Below, in pieces: positions 7,772 to 14,598 of a stretch of DNA of 64,000 bases. Made by a program: the position numbers and the translations under genes. Each line of letters opens with the position of its first letter. Within the stretch, counting starts at the first letter, position 1. The notes under the pieces were generated by a model, which was not told the origin of the DNA, ran no database searches, and saw only the letters and a program-made list of their open reading frames with translations. This stretch comes from a virus: positions 1 to 64,000 of IMG/VR virus record IMGVR_UViG_3300009084_000003. One strand, given 5' to 3'.

Positions 7772-7977
7772 GCGCTGACCTTGTCGGTGAGCTGCAACTC
7801 GATCACGGTGAGGTAATAGAAGGTGCGCTGATACTGACGCAGCAGCCGACTCACCACCGACGTGGGCGTGTGAATCCAAGGCTGCGCCTCACGGGTGCAG
7901 CGGATCGCTGAGGCTACGTTTGCACGTCGTTTACGGAGCGCCATGAGGTCGCTCGTGAATAGATGGTCTTGATTCAC
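7768..7977 (-). CDS. Small hypothetical protein
   Basis: 69 residues from GTG 7977, which overlaps the TGA of the upstream gene (GTGA). Basic middle (LRKRRANVASA) and an amphipathic C-terminus (YYLTVIELQLTDKVSA). No family recognised. Confidence 0.6.
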   Translation of the reverse strand: MNQDHLFTSDLMALRKRRANVASAIRCTREAQPWIHTPTSVVSRLLRQYQRTFYYLTVIELQLTDKVSA

Positions 7978-8267
7978 AGGAGCCTCACTCGCTCGACCAG
8001 GGCCGCTACTGCGGCCTCGCTCAGATATCCGATCACGTTGTCGGTGATGGCGGTGCTGTAGCAGAGACCCCCGTGGTGACGGACTGCGAACTCCCACAGC
8101 CCGTGTTGGTTGCCGTAGGAGCCGCTGAAGCGCACCACGCTCGCCCCGTACCCGTTGGGAAACTCGAATTGGTACAGCATCCCGTCTCCCACTGGGTGCG
8201 GCTTTGCAATCGTCGCCGGGTATTCAAGCGGGAACGGATGGTTTGGAATTGTTGTCATGCCCTGCAC
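7974..8267 (-). CDS. Hypothetical protein
   Basis: 97 residues from GTG 8267, five bases after GAGGAGG; an ATG nine bases further in is the alternative. Mixed beta-strand core with many aromatic residues (LYQFEFPNGYG). First gene of a three-gene operon reading to 7691. Confidence 0.6.
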   Translation of the reverse strand: MQGMTTIPNHPFPLEYPATIAKPHPVGDGMLYQFEFPNGYGASVVRFSGSYGNQHGLWEFAVRHHGGLCYSTAITDNVIGYLSEAAVAALVERVRLL

Positions 8268-8374
8268 TGTTTCCTCCTCTGAAATCGAGCCTGGGGCGAA
8301 ACGGCAATCGTCATCGTCTCGTTGCTTAGCAGCCCCCCGGTCAGCCTTGAAGCTGAGGGAACCCCAGGTAAGAA

Positions 8375-8572
8375 CTACCGGCTCGCTAGGGGCCGGGTGA
8401 GATTGTTGGCTGAGTTGACTTCATCAGCCCAGTTGACGAGTCGTACCGCCTGAGTTCTACCGCCGATGATGCGGTACAGGTGGGTCTCCCCGTGAATCTG
8501 CCGGGCGGCTCGAACCGTCATCATCGGCCGACCCTGGTCGTCGATATGAAGGGCTGCGCGTGGCGCTTTCAT
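8375..8572 (-). CDS. Small hypothetical protein
   Basis: 65 residues, MKAPRAALHIDDQGRPMMTV. ATG 8572 has TAGGAGG upstream. Basic and short, possibly nucleic-acid binding; not recognised. Its upstream side is the 637-bp gene-poor stretch at 8573-9209. Confidence 0.55.
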   Translation of the reverse strand: MKAPRAALHIDDQGRPMMTVRAARQIHGETHLYRIIGGRTQAVRLVNWADEVNSANNLTRPLASR

Positions 8573-8587
8573 GGTTCCTCCTAAGTG

Positions 8588-8810
8588 TCGATGTGATGAC
8601 CTTCGGCTGAAGGGATGTTGACAAACTCGCCGAACGTCGCTAGCAGACGATCGTCAATAGGTGGCCGTAGTCGTCCCACGCAAAGTAGCGTCGAACGCCG
8701 TTGGCGATTTCCATGTCGCACCTTCAAGTGGCGGAGATCATCCCGCCTTCAAGCTCCCCGACGGTTTCTATGCCGCTCACATGGGGGAGTGCTGAAGGTC
8801 ATCACATCGA
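8588..8810. repeat. 17-bp perfect inverted repeat bounding 189 bp
   Basis: TCGATGTGATGACCTTC at 8588-8604 is matched by its exact reverse complement at 8794-8810. The segment lies in the otherwise gene-poor stretch 8573-9209 and contains only a possible 24-codon reading frame. From 8867 to about 9200 nothing convincing was found. Confidence 0.75.
8640..8714 (-). CDS. Possible micropeptide inside the inverted-repeat segment
   Basis: 24 residues, beginning MEIANGVRRYFAWDDYGHLL, with GAAGGTGCGAC before the ATG. The composition looks like protein rather than random frame, but it is short and lacks operon overlap. Uncertain. Confidence 0.3.
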   Translation of the reverse strand: MEIANGVRRYFAWDDYGHLLTIVC

Positions 8811-8831
8811 GACTCACGAAGAGTGCTCGTG

Positions 8832-8866
8832 AGAGAACACGGGGCGTGGGGCCGTCCCCGTGTTCT
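8832..8866. terminator. Strong 12-bp hairpin
   Basis: GAGAACACGGGG pairs exactly with CCCCGTGTTCTC around an 11-base loop. Located in the gene-poor stretch between leftward operons; likely a transcription terminator or the core of a structured RNA. Confidence 0.6.
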
Positions 8867-9208
8867 CACACCAACACTCGAAAGTCGAGTGGCCCGACAC
8901 CTGGCCCATAGACCCGGCGTGTTATTGGAACCACTTAGAGGCATCCGCTCTAGATCGGCCCTCCCCTCAACCCGGACAGTTCGTTGGATACATAACCTCA
9001 TCTCTGCCGCATCCCGACTTGTTCAGGATGTTGGGCGCGGACTATTGGCGTCTTCACTTGAAGCCGAGTCGAGGCCCTCATCGCCCACTATTGAGCCGCT
9101 ACCCCTCGGAAGGAGCGCATTAGCTCGGGACAGTCACGCTGTCAGGCGTCGAGACCACTCGTGAGAGCCTTCCAGGGCCGTTGTTTCCCTAGAAGACTCA
9201 CACCAGCG

Positions 9209-9227
9209 GTCACGGATATACCGTGAC
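9209..9227 (-). terminator. Small hairpin at the end of a leftward operon
   Basis: GTCACGG pairs with CCGTGAC around ATATA, overlapping the stop codon of the gene ending at 9210. Its position at the 3' end of the operon 9210-10543 fits a terminator. Confidence 0.45.
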
Positions 9228-9512
9228 GGTGTGCTGAGAGTAGACGTAGCACTTACCACCCTTGTCGGCTGGCTCCTCACTCAAGAACCGAGGAACCTCC
9301 CAAGTCCCTCGCCCATCGGCAATGACCTCGATCGGGGAGTGGTAGTTGGCCTTCCGCCCGTTGAGGTGAATGACCACCTCGATCCGCTCTTCCTCCCCTT
9401 CCCGCCTGGCCCGCTTCGCGCACCCAGCGCAACTCCTCGACCTGTATCCGGTCAGAGCCCCATCCTCGCCCAGAGTATGGTCGTGGGTGTATCCGAAGTC
9501 GTCAAGACTCAC
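9210..9512 (-). CDS. CxxC-containing protein, tandem paralog 1 of 2
   Basis: 100 residues. The N-terminal block FGYTHDHTLGEDGALTGYRS and the following CAGC are nearly repeated in the upstream neighbour (FGYTHTHALNEDGTLARYRS, CAGC), so the pair arose by tandem duplication. The C-terminal halves differ. The ATG overlaps the stop of the neighbour (ATGA). His and Cys residues could bind a metal. Function unknown. Confidence 0.7.
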   Translation of the reverse strand: MSLDDFGYTHDHTLGEDGALTGYRSRSCAGCAKRARREGEEERIEVVIHLNGRKANYHSPIEVIADGRGTWEVPRFLSEEPADKGGKCYVYSQHTVTVYP

Positions 9513-9838
9513 TTCTCCTCCTTCTCGACCAGTATGGAACTCGAGTAGGCCGTTCGGTAAACAGCGTTGACCCGCTCGGTCCCCACATAGGTGACCACTG
9601 GCGGGATGAACTCCCTGGGCTGATTGTGATTCTCGTCCCGCTCGTCACACCCAGCGCAACCCGACCTGTAACGCGCCAGAGTCCCATCCTCGTTCAGAGC
9701 ATGGGTGTGGGTGTACCCGAAGGTGTCGATCTCGGGCTGGCTCAACTTCCACTGAAGGTAAGCCTCCTGCCCCTGCACCGTCGAAAGGTCAAACCCCGAG
9801 GTGCTCACAAACTCCACCCCCAACCGCTCGCCGCTCAT
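9509..9838 (-). CDS. CxxC-containing protein, tandem paralog 2 of 2
   Basis: 109 residues from ATG 9838 (MSGERLGVEF), overlapping the upstream stop in ATGA. Shares the FGYTHTHALNEDG/CAGC block with the next gene, followed by a separate C-terminal part. A 32-bp stretch at 9541-9572, in the coding region, is almost identical to the sequence at the stop codon of the gene ending at 12338. Confidence 0.7.
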   Translation of the reverse strand: MSGERLGVEFVSTSGFDLSTVQGQEAYLQWKLSQPEIDTFGYTHTHALNEDGTLARYRSGCAGCDERDENHNQPREFIPPVVTYVGTERVNAVYRTAYSSSILVEKEEK

Positions 9839-10038
9839 GGCAACCTCTCGACCCACTCGAAAGCTAGGTCTTCGGTCGCAAGCGTGGGGGAACTCGTCCC
9901 CTTATTGCCAGTCCAGAAGTAGCCATCGCTGGCCACGAACAGAGACAAGGTCTCCCCCGTGGTGCGGTTGTCCACCGCAGAGATTCGCAGGTTCAACCAG
10001 CCCGTCGGGTCAGACCCAACAACCTCCTCGTCGTTCAT
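9835..10038 (-). CDS. Small hypothetical protein
   Basis: 67 residues, MNDEEVVGSDPTGWLNLRIS, then FVASDGYFWTG, suggesting a small beta-domain. ATG 10038 is preceded by AGGTGG. Part of the leftward operon that starts at 10543. Not recognised. Confidence 0.6.
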   Translation of the reverse strand: MNDEEVVGSDPTGWLNLRISAVDNRTTGETLSLFVASDGYFWTGNKGTSSPTLATEDLAFEWVERLP

Positions 10039-10041
10039 GGC

Positions 10042-10194
10042 CTACCACCTCACCTTGTGGTCTCGCAGGCGAGCCTCTCGGCAGTACTCCACTGGGGTCA
10101 AGGTTCGCACCCCAGCATCGTCGTAAACAACGAAGTCGCCTTTCTCCTCCATCAACACGATGGTGATGGCCTCCGGCTCGTCCTCGCCGGTCAT
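10042..10194 (-). CDS. Small hypothetical protein
   Basis: 50 residues, MTGEDEPEAITIVLMEEKGD at the N-terminus. The ATG overlaps the stop of the upstream gene in an ATGA junction. The acidic start and beta-strand pattern (GDFVVYDDAGVRTL) resemble small phage early proteins. Not recognised. Confidence 0.6.
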   Translation of the reverse strand: MTGEDEPEAITIVLMEEKGDFVVYDDAGVRTLTPVEYCREARLRDHKVRW

Positions 10195-10364
10195 GGCTGC
10201 ATCTCCTCAAGCCACGCGTACAGCGCCCCCTCGAAAGGAGAGCAAGGCTGAGGCTCGCAAGGGGGATCGTAGAGCGAGTACACCCTGCCCGGCTCACAAT
10301 CTTCTCGTGCAGGTGCCCCCAATGCGAACATCAGGGTTCTCACCGCCGGCTCGTCCTCGGTCAT
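10191..10364 (-). CDS. Small hypothetical protein
   Basis: 57 residues starting MTEDEPAVRTLMFALG, with a Pro/Cys-rich middle (DPPCEPQPCSPFEG). Starts at ATG 10364 just after the upstream gene stops and ends in an ATGA overlap with the next gene. The N-terminus resembles that of the following gene (MTGEDEPEA), possibly a remote duplication. Confidence 0.55.
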   Translation of the reverse strand: MTEDEPAVRTLMFALGAPAREDCEPGRVYSLYDPPCEPQPCSPFEGALYAWLEEMQP

Positions 10365-10366
10365 CT

Positions 10367-10543
10367 TCACTTGAGTGCCATCCTCTCCAAGGTCCGCTCG
10401 TACTGAGCGACCCCCACGGCCTCCTCGACACTTGCGATCGCCTTGCGGATCAAGATGCGATTCCCCAGGTCAAGCTGACCCAGCGCGTCGATCTTGTCAG
10501 CCAACGCCCGCAAATGCGTCGTTGAAACCACTCGCTCACTCAT
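10367..10543 (-). CDS. Small helical protein, first gene of the leftward operon
   Basis: 58 residues, MSERVVSTTHLRALADKIDA, almost entirely alpha-helical. Preceded by the strong site GAGGAGGG. It faces the non-coding control region containing the SOS-box cluster, so its promoter must lie between 10544 and about 10650 or within that cluster. Confidence 0.65.
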   Translation of the reverse strand: MSERVVSTTHLRALADKIDALGQLDLGNRILIRKAIASVEEAVGVAQYERTLERMALK

Positions 10544-10596
10544 CAAAGCCCTCCTCAGAGCTAGTAGGTACCCCCTAGAGAGACCTCTCCACAGAA

Positions 10597-10620
10597 AGGG
10601 GAGGGGGGAGGGGGGAGAGG
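10597..10620. other. G-rich polypurine tract in the control region
   Basis: Runs of four, six and six G separated by single A residues on the plus strand, next to two copies of GGTACCCCC at 10567 and 10619. It could form a G-quadruplex or act as a replication or transcription pause site. The whole 10544-11186 stretch shows no convincing gene. Confidence 0.5.
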
Positions 10621-10654
10621 TACCCCCCCGGATTCCTTACTCATTTCTCCCGGA

Positions 10655-10908
10655 TCGAACAAACGTTCGCTAGGGGTCAATCGAACAAACGTTCGAGACC
10701 GCCCTATCGAACAAACGTTCGACGAGAACAACTAAAGCCGATCGAACAAACGTTCGACTGACAGCGATCGAACGAGTGTTCGATGAGAACAACTAAGTCG
10801 ATCGAACAGAGGTTCGACCAAAGCCTATCGAACAAACGTACTGCCGGCCGGAATCGAACAAACGTACGACTGCAACCTAGATGACCTAGGGAATCGAACA
10901 ACCGTTCG
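10655..10908. promoter_or_regulatory. Cluster of nine LexA/SOS-type boxes
   Basis: Nine copies of a TCGAACnnnnGTTCG element start at 10655, 10681, 10707, 10742, 10768, 10802, 10828, 10854 and 10894. Seven match GAAC-N4-GTTC perfectly, the LexA (Cheo) box known from Bacillus and mycobacteria; those at 10828 and 10854 have GTAC instead of GTTC. Five of the eight start-to-start steps are exactly 26 bp, the others 34, 35 and 40. The cluster separates the leftward operon (10543) from the rightward gene at 11187. Host or phage LexA-like protein is the expected ligand. Confidence 0.85.
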
Positions 10909-10921
10909 ACTGCAACCTTCA

Positions 10922-10947
10922 CCATTCGGTAAACAGTGTTGACCGAA
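10922..10947. repeat. 26-bp direct repeat, left copy
   Basis: Identical over 26 bases to 12340-12365; the two copies flank the gene at 11187-12338. Each contains the inverted arms TTCGGT and ACCGAA around AAACAGTGTTG. A third, slightly diverged copy is at 9551-9572 within a coding region. Confidence 0.8.
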
Positions 10948-10976
10948 CGCCACGACGCAACGAAGCGCACCGACGA

Positions 10977-11130
10977 CAATGGCGACACCAAGGGCACCGG
11001 AACTACGCGGACCGGGGCAACGAACGAGCAAGGGCAACGAACGGGCAAGGGGAGAACCGAGCCGCAGGAGCGAGCCGACGAGCAACGAACAGACAATGGC
11101 GCGCCTAGGTGCACCGAAACTGCGCGGCAC
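10977..11130 (+). repeat. Imperfect duplication in the leader region of the gene at 11187
   Basis: Two stretches beginning ACAATGGCG, near 10977 and 11095, share most of about 36 bases (GGCACCGGAACTACGCGG versus TGCACCGAAACTGCGCGG). Between them CAACGAAC..GGCAAG units repeat, bearing GAAC half-sites. An open frame through 10979-11185 exists but has poor composition and is not called. Confidence 0.45.
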
Positions 11131-11186
11131 TCTGATAGCGTTCCGAACTGGTGGTCCGAACAGACGAGGCCCGCCGAGAGGATGAC

Positions 11187-12338
11187 ATGTCGAACCGATC
11201 AACACTGACGAGAAACGCAGTCCGTTTCTCTGAGCAGACAGACCACGAAGCGCGGGTGCTTGAGAGCGAAGAACTTGCCGAGTTGGAATACCGAGGGGTG
11301 AACACGCGGAGCTACTCGCTACGCACGTCTAAGGCGTTCCGAACGAGCGAATGGGCCTACTTGACCGAACAGGATTTAGTGGACGCTACAGCCGACTACA
11401 CGGCACGCCTTGAGGCTGTGAAGCGTGACGTCAAGGCGAAGCGACTGACAGGAGCTACGGCGAAGAGAGCACTCCGCAACGCAGAGCACGCGCTCACCGT
11501 TGCCGAGCGTCAGACACTCGACAGCGTGACCCGCGAGGACGACACTGACTTCGACCCGCTGATCGCTGATCTCATCATCGGCAAGTGTGCTACCGGGCAG
11601 TACGTGATGCCCAGTAGCGACGCCATCCTGATCACGTCGAAAGACCCGATGGCAGTCACGAAGTGGTCCGCGGACCTTGAACACGCGGCGACGATGTTCC
11701 TTCATGCTCATGGCGTGCGCACTACTGCCCGACCCGACGTGTTGCCACGGTACGCCACGCGACGTCGTGCGATGAGCGATGACGTCGCATTCAAGGGTAC
11801 GGCTCGGTATGCCCTTCCCAAGCCATGCCGAGTCGGCTCTCTGGGCAATGAGCCCGCGGAACTGGGCAACGTCGAAACGCACGTCACGGAGCTACTCGTC
11901 ACGCCGCGTTTCGTGCTTGTTGACGGTGTGCTGACACTGAACAACGGGCGCGTTCGTAAGGCGTGGCGCGGCCACCGTTCGATCCTCGTTCGACTGTCGT
12001 CAAGGCGAAGCGCGAGCGAGACGACGCGCAAGGCGAGGCGCGCCCAGTCAGTCGCGACCGACAAGGTGGCGAAGCGTGGCCCGGCCCGCGATCCGTGGAA
12101 CCTTTCGCCGCGGAGCATTCCCGCCCGACTCAAGGCGACGACGGGCGCTACCGAACTTGCCCTACGCCTTGAGTCGGTACTGCGCACGTCGACCTACGGC
12201 GCGACCCTCTCGCTGAGCGATGGGACAACGGTGGCACTCACCGACGTTTCGTTGAGTACAGCCCAGTATCGGGACGTCGCCTATCCGGTCCGCGAACTGT
12301 CACGCCGCGCCGCGCTCGCCGGGCTCACTGTCGAGTAG
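11187..12338 (+). CDS. Basic protein of unknown function controlled by the SOS-box region
   Basis: 383 residues from ATG 11187, with GAGAGG upstream; a GTG at 11151 is a possible longer start. The N-terminal part is acidic and helical (VLESEELAELEYRG), residues 100-200 contain an ordered region (DFDPLIADLIIGKC), and the C-terminal half is Arg-rich. No domain is recognised. It is the first rightward gene after the nine-box cluster, is flanked by 26-bp direct repeats and ends in a strong terminator, so it forms a monocistronic unit. Candidates include a replication or control protein, but this is inference from position. Confidence 0.6.
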   Translation: MSNRSTLTRNAVRFSEQTDHEARVLESEELAELEYRGVNTRSYSLRTSKAFRTSEWAYLTEQDLVDATADYTARLEAVKRDVKAKRLTGATAKRALRNAEHALTVAERQTLDSVTREDDTDFDPLIADLIIGKCATGQYVMPSSDAILITSKDPMAVTKWSADLEHAATMFLHAHGVRTTARPDVLPRYATRRRAMSDDVAFKGTARYALPKPCRVGSLGNEPAELGNVETHVTELLVTPRFVLVDGVLTLNNGRVRKAWRGHRSILVRLSSRRSASETTRKARRAQSVATDKVAKRGPARDPWNLSPRSIPARLKATTGATELALRLESVLRTSTYGATLSLSDGTTVALTDVSLSTAQYRDVAYPVRELSRRAALAGLTVE

Positions 12339-12339
12339 G

Positions 12340-12365
12340 CCATTCGGTAAACAGTGTTGACCGAA
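12340..12365. repeat. 26-bp direct repeat, right copy
   Basis: Exact copy of 10922-10947, beginning two bases after the stop of the gene ending at 12338. Its last five bases form part of the terminator stem. Confidence 0.8.
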
Positions 12366-12404
12366 TAGGGGACCGTTCGCAATCGCGGGCGGTCCCCTAT
12401 TCGG
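12361..12404 (+). terminator. Strong terminator hairpin (15-bp stem)
   Basis: CCGAATAGGGGACCG at 12361-12375 pairs exactly with CGGTCCCCTATTCGG at 12390-12404 around a 14-base loop. It closes the transcript of the gene at 11187-12338. The rest of 12405-12679 holds promoter-like GTGTTACAC elements and no convincing gene. Confidence 0.8.
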
Positions 12405-12453
12405 GGCCGCGATGGCAGGCGCGTGCCATTCCCTCTAGTCCCGACCATCCGAT

Positions 12454-12462
12454 GTGTTACAC
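12454..12462 (+). promoter_or_regulatory. GTGTTACAC element, copy 1
   Basis: Nine-base palindrome around a central T that includes TACAC, a plausible -10 with the extended TG motif. It sits in the intergenic region after the terminator at 12404. Related copies lie at 12630, 14447, 14555 and, elongated, at 18604. Confidence 0.5.
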
Positions 12463-12629
12463 CTTCCACTGTTCCTTCTACTGGTTTGCAGGGGGGGTTT
12501 GGCGGTTGCCGACCCTCCTGTCCCGTCCAGGCCGGTAAACAGGCCGTTTGCGGGCTCTAGAGAGGGGGTTGGGGTGCATGGGTGGGTGCCGGGTTGGCTC
12601 TTGCGTGGGTGGGGGCCATGATGTAAGAT

Positions 12630-12638
12630 GTGTTACAC
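12630..12638 (+). promoter_or_regulatory. GTGTTACAC element, copy 2, promoter of the small-gene operon
   Basis: Same palindrome, about 42 bases before the ATG at 12680, with a purine-rich GAAGAGGG site between. Best candidate for the promoter of the genes 12680-14426. Confidence 0.55.
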
Positions 12639-12679
12639 CGTCGGTTCCGTTGTGGACCGCACTAGGGAAGAGGGTTGGA

Positions 12680-12772
12680 ATGGACAGGTTCTGGGTGGGT
12701 TGGGCGATAGGTCTGGTCGGTGGTTTGGCTGGGGTTTTGGCTGGGGTTTACTTCGCTTGGTGGTGGAAGTGA
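12680..12772 (+). CDS. Membrane micropeptide
   Basis: 30 residues, MDRFWVGWAIGLVGGLAGVL then AGVYFAWWWK: a Gly-rich transmembrane segment ending in WWWK. GAAGAGGG lies eight bases upstream. Its stop shares a base with the next start (TGATG). First gene of a coupled operon. Confidence 0.6.
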   Translation: MDRFWVGWAIGLVGGLAGVLAGVYFAWWWK

Positions 12773-13116
12773 TGTGCTGGTCGTGTGTTGTGAGTGAGTT
12801 TGTCAATGCCGGGTTGACGCCTGAACAGGTGGAGATCACTCCCGAAATGGACCGCTTGGCGGGGGCGATCTGGGCGTGGTATCAGATGCCCGGCAATGAG
12901 GCGGGCGGTGTGTTGCACGTCGTAACAGACGACTTCAACATCGACGATCACAGCTTGGACTTCTGCTCTACCTTTGAGGCCGAGAGCCTCGACGCCGAAT
13001 ACGCCGAGGCTCGGGACTTCATCATCGACGGCATGCGCGTCCTCTCTATCCCAGAGCGCGCTCTGGTTGTGTGGCATGGCTTTGTCTCACCCGAGACGCG
13101 CAGGGTGGTGAAGTGA
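12772..13116 (+). CDS. Hypothetical protein
   Basis: 114 residues starting MCWSCVVSEFVNAGLTPEQ. Acidic, with an N-terminal CxxC. TGATG overlaps join it to both neighbours, so translation is coupled. Not recognised. Confidence 0.6.
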   Translation: MCWSCVVSEFVNAGLTPEQVEITPEMDRLAGAIWAWYQMPGNEAGGVLHVVTDDFNIDDHSLDFCSTFEAESLDAEYAEARDFIIDGMRVLSIPERALVVWHGFVSPETRRVVK

Positions 13117-13634
13117 TGGGTTCCCATCTGGACCTGTTGGTGGGGTTGCTCGAAGTGGACCCTTGGGGGCCTGCTGATCATGAGACCGGGGACTCGACCT
13201 GTCACTACTGCGGTTCGGGAGTCCTCGGGACGCGAGTGCAGGGGGAACATGTTGAGTACTTCCACTTCAGCGACTGCGTGTGGGTTCTGGCCTGTGCCGA
13301 GGTGGGGATGGCTTTGCCCTCCACCCACGGCATCTACGTCCCTCCCCCGCCTGTGGCCTGTGGTGAATGCGGCTACACCTATACCTACGACGATCACGGC
13401 CAAGTCACCGGCCACGGTGATCGTGAGGTCCACGACGCTCACTGGCTCGCAACAGTCCGCGCTGACACTCGGCGCGCAATTGCTGACGCTTTCCCCTTGC
13501 TTCGCCCGCGGCGCGGCGCTGTCCTGCCTCCCCTTCCCGCCTCGGGTGGCAAGATCACCACTTCCGATGGTCAGGTCTACGAGACCAACGAAAGAACCAT
13601 TCGCGCCGAGATCATCATGCCCTGGACACCCTGA
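13116..13634 (+). CDS. Putative zinc-binding protein
   Basis: 172 residues. CHYCGSG near residue 29 and CGECGYTYTYDDHG near residue 82 supply two CxxC pairs, with His residues between, consistent with a zinc-ribbon. The C-terminal 60 residues contain a helix and a Pro-rich linker. Starts and ends in TGATG overlaps. Role unknown. Confidence 0.6.
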   Translation: MGSHLDLLVGLLEVDPWGPADHETGDSTCHYCGSGVLGTRVQGEHVEYFHFSDCVWVLACAEVGMALPSTHGIYVPPPPVACGECGYTYTYDDHGQVTGHGDREVHDAHWLATVRADTRRAIADAFPLLRPRRGAVLPPLPASGGKITTSDGQVYETNERTIRAEIIMPWTP

Positions 13635-13873
13635 TGCCAACTCGCATTGGCTCAGGCCAAATCGTTCTCCCCGGTCACCACTACAGCCCACCGCACCTCT
13701 GTAGCCCACCTTGCCGCCCTGGGGCGTGGACAACCCCCGTCCCGGTTCCCGTAGACCTGGACGGGGCCGTTTGGCGCTGCGACTGCGGTTACTACTGGTG
13801 GGCGGTTGACAATTACTGGCGTTCGATCTCCGCTCGCAAGGCCCGGCGTCTCATCCGAAAGGCTCAGAAATGA
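13634..13873 (+). CDS. Small Cys/Trp-rich protein
   Basis: 79 residues with CSPPC, CDCGYYWW and a basic helical C-terminus (RKARRLIRKAQK). The Cys residues suggest a metal site and the tail nucleic-acid or membrane contact. Coupled to both neighbours by overlap. Not recognised. Confidence 0.55.
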   Translation: MPTRIGSGQIVLPGHHYSPPHLCSPPCRPGAWTTPVPVPVDLDGAVWRCDCGYYWWAVDNYWRSISARKARRLIRKAQK

Positions 13874-14109
13874 CCAAGCGTTCCAAGGGCGGCAAGCCAG
13901 CCGTCAACCCTCCCTCACCGTCCAAGAGCCAGGCCCGACCGCCCTCAGCCCCCATGCGGTTGTGTTGCTTCCAGCGCCACTTCGGCGTGACCTGCCCCGA
14001 TGGTCTCACTATGTGCTGTGTGTGCTTCGAGCGCTTCCCGTACGACCAACTCGCCTCTGACAGTCGCGGCCAGAAGATGGACGTCTGCTCCTCCTGCGGG
14101 TGGCCCTGA
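13870..14109 (+). CDS. Small zinc-finger protein
   Basis: 79 residues. A Lys/Pro-rich N-terminus is followed by CCF, CCVCFERFPYDQL and CSSCGWP; the three CxxC-type pairs resemble phage treble-clef or ribbon fingers. Starts in an ATGA overlap. Function unknown. Confidence 0.6.
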   Translation: MTKRSKGGKPAVNPPSPSKSQARPPSAPMRLCCFQRHFGVTCPDGLTMCCVCFERFPYDQLASDSRGQKMDVCSSCGWP

Positions 14110-14426
14110 TGAGCGATCCTGACTACGGCCCCATTCAGGTGGATGCCTTCATCCAGATGGCCAAGAACGTCATCTGCCAGCCCGGTCAACCGTGGGTCAC
14201 CGACGAAACCTGGCCTGCCTCAGACCACGGGCACACCCTGTGCTACTTCGTCGGCTCCCTTCTCGCCCTCGTTCTCGCCCAGAGAGCCTGGATCGACCAG
14301 GCGTACGACGAACTTGGTGATCTGAGGAGCCAGAACGGCGATGACTACCTCTACCAGAAGCACAACGAGCGGGTCTTCTGTGAGCTGCGCGACGCCTATT
14401 TGCGCATCCACAACACCACCTTCTGA
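14109..14426 (+). CDS. Hypothetical protein
   Basis: 105 residues, MSDPDYGPIQVDAFIQMAKN. Contains a hydrophobic segment (CYFVGSLLALVLAQRAWI) that could be a buried helix or a membrane anchor. Last gene of the operon that starts at 12680. Confidence 0.6.
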   Translation: MSDPDYGPIQVDAFIQMAKNVICQPGQPWVTDETWPASDHGHTLCYFVGSLLALVLAQRAWIDQAYDELGDLRSQNGDDYLYQKHNERVFCELRDAYLRIHNTTF

Positions 14427-14446
14427 CCACTCTGCGTCAACAGAAT

Positions 14447-14455
14447 GTGTTACAA
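14447..14455 (+). promoter_or_regulatory. GTGTTACAA element, copy 3 (one mismatch)
   Basis: Follows the stop at 14426 by 20 bases and lies about 110 bases before the better copy at 14555. May be an operator half or a weak promoter. Confidence 0.35.
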
Positions 14456-14535
14456 AGTGGCCCCCACCCACCGTCCGGTAACCCCGAATTGCCCAAATTG
14501 ACCACTTTCCGTCGACATTTGGCCCTTTTTGCCTC

Positions 14536-14564
14536 TTGTCAGCCCGATTTGGGTGTGTTACACT
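14536..14564 (+). promoter_or_regulatory. Sigma-70-type promoter with GTGTTACAC element (copy 4)
   Basis: TTGTCA at 14536-14541, a 17-base spacer and TACACT at 14559-14564 make a near-consensus promoter. The palindrome GTGTTACAC spans the spacer and -10. The leader then carries AAAGGAG before ATG 14599. It should drive the long operon 14599-17779. Confidence 0.7.
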
Positions 14565-14598
14565 CTATTTCGTCCCCCAAACGCCAAAGGAGCGCCCA

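Noticed and set aside
8860-9123. Rightward open frame of 87 codons in the gene-poor stretch
   Set aside because: Its start lies in the right arm of the hairpin at 8832-8866, it has no ribosome binding site or -10 at the right place, and it is alone among leftward genes.
10655-10908. CRISPR array
   Set aside because: The repeats are 15-16 bp palindromes with spacers of 10-25 bp, too short for CRISPR, and there are no cas genes.
10979-11185. Open frame of 68 codons before the gene at 11187
   Set aside because: Low-complexity sequence rich in Arg/Gly/Pro formed by repeats; overlaps a likely leader region. Possible but not supported.
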